A stretch of 22,585 nucleotides of DNA from Cyanodermella asteris (Eukaryota > Ascomycota > Lecanoromycetes > Ostropales > Stictidaceae), in contig UYJD01000003.1 in NCBI GenBank assembly GCA_900618795.1, forward strand, positions 718,634-741,218, in the 5' to 3' direction. Positions within the stretch are counted from its first letter, which is position 1. Each line of letters starts with the position of its first letter. Both the position numbers and the translations under genes were made by a program. Below the pieces are notes generated by a model, which was not told the DNA's origin, did no database searches, and worked only from the letters and a program-made list of their open reading frames with translations. Shown here in pieces: positions 17,282-22,585 of this stretch.

Positions 17282-20188
17282 CTAAGCCTTTGTGTGATCT
17301 TTCGCGACGTACAATTGTCCGTACATCTTCACTGTGGCCACGAAAACTGACAACATCTCTTTCGTCGACGGAGATATGAGATCTGGCGACAGCTGCCCCA
17401 TTGCTATTTCGATTTGCTTCTCTTCGTACTCGGCAATTTGGAGCAAGAATCTTCGCTCGGATTCTGTCTTTGGCGACTTTTCGAAGAAGTCGAGACTGTT
17501 CAGGTTTCCATCCTGTCGGTCACGGTGCACCGAACCAAAGTCGTTCTGCAGTCGTGACAAGGCATTCAAATGCTGCGAAAGGTCTTCCATGATGTAATAG
17601 CCTGTGGGTGATGGCATCAATGATCCTTGAGGGGTGCACAAGCATAACGCAAACCACAGAGCGACTGAGCCTCCCGTGTGCAGGCCCGATACCCTGTCGA
17701 TCCAGTGATGTAGCGAGCCATGCTTTGCGACTGGATTCACTTCGCGGACAATTCTCTCGTTGTTACTGCTGCGGCTTTGCACCTGTCGCATCCTTACATC
17801 CTCCAACTGTGTTAAATGGGCGATGAAGTACAATTCCAAAGAACGTGCAATCCGGGAACGATCTTGGATCGTGGCTGTCTTCACGTCTTTGTGATTGAAT
17901 ATCCAGGAAATGAACCTCCGGATCATTTCATCGGAGATCTCGCTGCAATCCGTTGTGCAGGCTTGTTTAAGACGATGGAGACACGATTTCACTTCGCAGC
18001 ACAGCTGGTGCCTTCCTTCGACTGTGCGACCCACAATAACCTTTTCGAACCGATAGTCAAGCTCATATAAAGCAGCCGAAAGGATCATCATCTCTAGCTG
18101 AAAATTGGCCTTTGGTTGCGCCCGGCAGACTTGAAGCGTCATCGTCCAGGTCATGGGAATGAAATCCATGTGTCTGATCGCGCTAACAGCCCCCGGAAAG
18201 TCCTCGTCGAAGCGGGCTCTGAGCAACTTAGTGAACAGCTCAGCCTCGACATGGGATGAAGCAAGTAGCCATCCGGGAAGGTCCTGCAAGAGCGGCAATC
18301 TTTGATAGAGCGAGTACTGGTCATTATCAGGTCGGCTGAGCTCGCTTCTGTCAAACGTGGAATTTGCGTTATCTGTATTTCTGGACAGTGTCGCACGTCG
18401 AATGGCTGTTCTTGCAGCTAATTGGAATCCCCTTGACAGGTGCCGGGAGCCGTAGGTCACCTTCTCAATCCAAACGTGCTCTACTTTGCTGCTGTCCGAT
18501 GGCTCTGTATCGATAATGCCGCTGGCCTTTGACAGCACCTGTCCCATTTGACCAGATAGACGCTTTGCAAATGGTAAGGCCCAAAGCGCGTCAATCGCTA
18601 TGACTGCATAGCATGTTGACTCGGTTGAGTGGTCCCAACTTCCGTCCTGCTGCTGTTCTCGGAGGGTGGTGACAAGAATCTGGAAAAGAACTAGCTCTAA
18701 TTCTGCCCCAAACATCCTTTCTTCAGCATCTCCGATGTTCAATGCACTTCCATGCATTACGATCAACTCGCTGAGTGCACTGGCCATCAGCATCCGGGGA
18801 TAGTACTTTGAAGTGTTCTTGACTGTCATCAGCGAACAATTCCACGGATTTGAGCCTGAGCTTACCCATTTGTCTTGCATCCCACTCGGACCTTGCTTCC
18901 AGCACTGGCAAAGATACTTGGCGACTTTCCATATACTCGGCTTGACAGCCACAAATTCCTCGGCATCACTTAGCAGTGTAAGAAGAACGTTGCAATTGGT
19001 GGTTAAACTTCCGTTACGCTCAGATCCGTACGTTCTAAAGTGGGTCTCCCCCTCAAATTCGACGATGAGACTTCGAGTGGATGCTTGACCACCGAGCAGC
19101 CTGATTACCAGGATACACCTCGCAGTATCGTCAGCATCAGCTGGAACGTTTGGGGCTAGAGCAGTAAGCACTGGAAGGAAAGAGTCTAGAGATATGTCTA
19201 CTTACCAAAGCCGGTCAATCCAGCGCCTTCCGTCAATGCATTTTGGAGGAGTGCAAGTGCTTTGGAGACATTCTCGGATCCAAGCTCGCTAAGTTCGACT
19301 CCACTGCCAAGAACAGTAGAAATGACCTTTTGATCATCAGCTGAATGTGGCAGTGCGATGCCAGAAGGTATTCCTTACCCAGGATAGCTCAAATATATGG
19401 GACGGAAAAGCACTCGGCACTCCACCAGAGCCTTTGCCCTCCCCGAATTGAAGAGCATCAATAAGGTACCGCTCCGACTCCTCGTCCCAGTTCTCTGAAT
19501 ACATGAGAGAGGCCGCGGTCGCGGCGGGTGACGCCATGAAACTGCCAAAGCGTTTCAAGTGGTGCATCCTGTCAACGTCCACGATTGGGACAAGTGCCTC
19601 CAGGGAGTGTAGTATCGAGTGCTGCGGGCGGCTCTGGGCTTGCAAAGCTTGCGACCCAAGCCGCGCTAGTTTACTAGCCCGGAGCTCATAAAGATGCTGT
19701 TTCCCTTCGAATTCAAACAGGAGGTCATGCTCTGCAAGTCTATCCAGCATCGAAGGCAGAATGATTTCGAGTCCGACGCGGTCACAAGCTTGAACATCCC
19801 ACGCCTCGAGGGCCTTCCTCAGGAATTCTTCCGCACGGGAAACGCGGACTCGGAGATCAAGGTGTCCACCACTGAGCTTCGTTGGTGCTAAGCTAGTGTG
19901 AGATATGCGAACGCAGAGGGCAAAGAGTGCCGCGCTTGTGTCGATGATCTTGTCTGCAAGGTCTCCACGATCATTCCAGCTACCGTCTGGGAGCTGGGAA
20001 TCGCAAAGGTACGTCAACGACTGGTCAAAGAGCCAGTACGAGCTCTCTTCCGTCTGCTTTCTCACCATTGACACCCAGGCTGTATCGTAGACAGCGCAGG
20101 TCATACTCCCACCTCCACAAATGCTATCACCCCAGTCGAGAAGCGCTCCGAGCAGTTCAGCTTCAGGCTTATTCATGTTGCAGGTCAT
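17282..20188 (-). CDS. Fungal-type diterpene synthase (CPS/KS architecture, class II motif intact)
   Basis: Three exons, 20188-19379, 19326-19206 and 19155-17282, encode 934 residues, the usual size of fused fungal copalyl diphosphate/kaurene-type synthases. Introns are 52 and 50 nt; the second acceptor was chosen because it yields GFAPNVPADADDTAR. Family marks: QLPDGSW (65-71), GGVPSAFPSHIFELSW (255-270), the class II acid motif DADD (317-320), which protonates geranylgeranyl diphosphate to start bicycle formation, and QQQDGSW (478-484). In the alpha domain the second metal motif is present (NDFGSVHRD, 848-856, then GNLNS). The first, DEXXD/E in relatives, reads DYRFE at 677-681. It may be bifunctional with an altered class I site or mainly a class II cyclase. 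The product cannot be told from sequence. Confidence 0.92.
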
Positions 20189-20543
20189 TTTGTAGCAGAT
20201 TCGGGCTTTCGTTGGAGGGGAAAGAACACAGGTTCCGCTCGTCTGCGGACTGAAGCCAATCTACGGCTGGCTTACGCGAACCCTAGCGCCCTCAGGACCT
20301 AGATCAGCCGCGGTAATACTACATGTGCGCGCTGCATCTTCGAGTGTCCAGGATTTGATACCTTTCTTGTGCCGAGGTTCGATCGTTGCACAGCAGGGAA
20401 TAAACTACTAACAGAGAGGTTTTACTGTTTTGAAAGTCGAACGTAGCAATTTTGTCTACAGAAACAAAGAGGTCAAAGCCGGAGAGTCATGGCTATGGCT
20501 GTATCGATATTAACTTCGACCTCGTGCCTGAGTCCGGTGCGAA
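20189..20543. other. Intergenic region, diterpene synthase promoter
   Basis: 355 bases between the synthase start and the receptor stop, both on -. No TATA box or zinc-cluster site stood out and no gene is seen. Confidence 0.4.
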
Positions 20544-21983
20544 TTATACTCGGCTTTCTGACCTCTCAATGACAGTCGTCTTCAAGATACCACCATTCGA
20601 AGGTACTGGAACTTCACTGTCTCTGCCAGCTACTGGTCTCATGTTGGAAAGTTCAGTTCCGTTCTCCGCTTGTGGCAACGGAAACTGTTCGTCGGGATGC
20701 TGTGTATACCCGGATCGTTTGGGGCGGCCTGGCTTGCTTTGGTCGGATCCCCGAGATCGTTGCGAGCTTCCCCGCGATCCTCGAGACGAGAATATGCGGC
20801 TTCGCATCGATCGAAAGCTCGTAGCCCACCAGCTGTCTTTCCGTCGCTTGGTAAAGAGAGCAGCCATGACTGGAAGACAGCTGCAAATAATACCGATATC
20901 TACCTCGACCGTGCTAGGAGTTGGTAAGCATTAACAAGGAGAACATGGGCGGAGAGCAGACGTACGCCACAATCAGTACTGGTAAAAGAGTCCAAGAGAT
21001 GTCATCCGCGCCGAAGCCAAATCGATACACACACCCGACAATGCTCATTGCAACGGCTCTGTGAAGCAATTAGAACCCAAATCGTACGTGAAAGACCTCG
21101 GACTCACACCCAGCCGGTTAAGAATACGGCTGCGACTTGCCATTTCTTCGACGTGGTCATATGGAGCTTAGCCACAGAATACAGCGGAAGCAGTATAATG
21201 TATACATCAGACAACACACCGACCACAGAAAGGCCGTAGGACAGTCGCAAGAGTCCCTGAACGTCTTTGTAGAAGATGAACATGAAGAAAGCTGTAACGT
21301 AAAAGATTGTACAATAGGCAATGCCGAAGAAGACCCCGAAGTACACCACCCGGTTCATCTTGAAAAGATGGAAGTAAAACAGGAGGAGCGTGATCTTCGT
21401 GAAGTAGATCGCTGGTACGGTGACAATTGACGTGGGATTCGCAAACTGGACGCTCGTCAGCGAGATGTCAGTGTGTAGGGACTGTGGGCCGACCTTGAAA
21501 AAGTCTAGGAACTGGGCGATACTCAAGTTCCACCCATGTTGGCCGAGACCTAATCGGCCAGCTATCTGCCGTCAGCATAGATCGACACGCTGATGAAAGC
21601 GGTGTACCTTGAATTATGATGCCAGTGTACGCCGCTTGGGATAGCTTGATCACTATATATTAGTGTCGAGTAAGTAGTCAGGGCGTTGGCAATTTTACAA
21701 GAGCTATCAGGAGAGTCACTGTTTTCTGATCAGTTTCTAGCTGACAAGATCATTCGCTGGGAAAAGACTGACGGTCATCCCACCATAGGGCATTTGTGAT
21801 CGCTGCTCGAACATAAAATCGAAGCAAAACGCAAGCCAACATGATAGGCGTGAATATCCCGGCCACGATGTAATATTGGTATGCATTTTTCGGGCCGTCT
21901 GGATCGAATGGCATCTGTCCCTCTGGTGGAACGCCGGCTGGCACCTTGGTAGGGTCGACACCAGCAGGTATCGGAATCGCCAT
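20544..21983 (-). CDS. PTH11-like seven-helix receptor (fungal rhodopsin-domain family)
   Basis: Six coding exons are deduced: 21983-21773, 21718-21699, 21644-21608, 21561-21108, 21058-20966 and 20913-20544, for 394 residues. Introns are 46-54 nt and all phases agree. A Pro-rich outer N-terminus (IPAGVDPTKVPAGVPPEG) is followed by seven hydrophobic helices. Family marks are LRFYVRA...WWDD after helix 1, GLGQHGWNLS after helix 2, and the late VEVDIGIICSCLPVMAALF, typical of this group. A Ser/Arg-rich cytoplasmic tail (SSRGSRGSSQRSRGSDQS) ends the protein. Such proteins sit in the plasma membrane and are implicated in surface or host sensing; Pth11 itself controls appressorium formation in Magnaporthe. 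There is no CFEM domain. The 20-nt exon 2 and its acceptor are the least certain part. Confidence 0.87.
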
Positions 21984-22585
21984 GGCCTAAATCCTACACC
22001 ACAAGTGAATCAGAAGAGCAAGTCATGCACCCAAATTGCAAAGCCCGACCGCGAGCTCAAAGGCAGGGCGAGCCGCTATTTGAGTACAAGAGAGGCCAAG
22101 CAGCTGGGTTGTAACGGCCCTGCGGCATGTGTCGTCCTGATCGTCTTCCAGCTTACCGATATTCGAACGAGCAAGACCTTCAGTTTCGAGCAGTGATCAC
22201 ACTGCAGCGTCCGCTGTGCCGTTCCAATCGAACACTGTCGCGGCAAATCAGGTCACTTCCCAACCCTCCTGAAGCCGCCATTGACGCTCAGGGAGGCGCC
22301 AGGACCAGGTCGATCAATGGGCAAAGGCGGAGTGGTGTGCAGCGTCGATTTCCGGGCGGTTCACTTGCTTACTTGTGGGGTGCTGTATAGTTTCCGATTC
22401 GTCAGTACCAATGTGCTCGTCTCAGCTCTTGATCTTGGCTTGCGGGCTGTGCTCTTGATCGATGCGTGACCGAAACGACAAATTGTTGCAGACTTAGTCG
22501 ACACACACAGATCAATGACTGAATCCCCGATTCTCGCTACACGACGGGGGGACCTTTGCATGCATCCCTTGCACCTACTTTGGTG
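21984..22585. other. Intergenic region at the right edge
   Basis: About 600 bases upstream of the receptor gene. Frames on both strands lack codon bias and recognisable domains. It presumably contains the receptor promoter; nothing else is seen. Confidence 0.4.

Noticed and set aside
19156-19205. Alternative acceptors for the second diterpene synthase intron (35 nt or 65 nt)
   Set aside because: The 35-nt intron would be too short and adds LTAL residues; the 65-nt form removes the APNVPA segment before DADD. The 50-nt form gives the family pattern GFAP...DADDTA.
20376-20384. GGTTCGATC resembling a tRNA B box
   Set aside because: No matching A box, T-arm stem or acceptor stem could be paired around it.
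1-22585. Telomeric repeats or a subtelomeric position, prompted by the telomerase gene
   Set aside because: No TTAGGG array or subtelomeric repeat family was seen, and housekeeping genes fill the left half.

Overview
The window looks like nuclear DNA from a filamentous ascomycete (Pezizomycotina, quite possibly a Dothideomycete). The genes are compact, with short GT-AG introns of 46-85 nt and CTGAC/CTAAC-like branch sites. It carries fungus-specific families: a PTH11-like seven-helix receptor, a fused fungal-type diterpene synthase and a CalB-like lipase. The species cannot be named from sequence alone.

Layout. 1-5.3 kb, all on +: the last 48 codons of a gene entering from the left; a secreted CalB-type lipase (744-2189, one intron); a DGAT2-family acyltransferase (2718-4262); and a small spliced ORF (5012-5267). 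5.7-10.8 kb, mostly on -: an acidic single-pass membrane protein built on two 18-bp-period repeat arrays; an EVE-domain (THYN1-like) nuclear protein sharing a head-to-head promoter with the + strand N-terminal protein methyltransferase (9109-9807); and a J-domain protein with tiny 5' exons. 11.3-22 kb, all on -: a UbiA-superfamily membrane enzyme, telomerase reverse transcriptase (TERT, single exon), a class II-containing diterpene synthase of fungal CPS/KS architecture (three exons), and a PTH11-like receptor (six exons).

How the genes relate. The left half is housekeeping: lipid hydrolysis and triacylglycerol synthesis, protein N-terminal methylation, chaperone co-factor, nuclear EVE protein. 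The right half is the most interesting part. Two genes that could belong to one terpenoid pathway (diterpene synthase and UbiA-like enzyme) flank TERT, with a membrane receptor next to the synthase. The synthase keeps the class II DADD motif, but the class I DDXXD position reads DYRFE, so its second active site may be altered. The UbiA-like enzyme has an unusual first aspartate motif, as in fungal UbiA-type terpene cyclases. No P450, transporter or pathway regulator lies in the window, so a gene cluster is only an inference.

No tRNA, rRNA, CRISPR array, transposon, viral fossil or telomeric repeat array was recognised. Exon boundaries were set by hand from splice signals, reading phase and family motifs.
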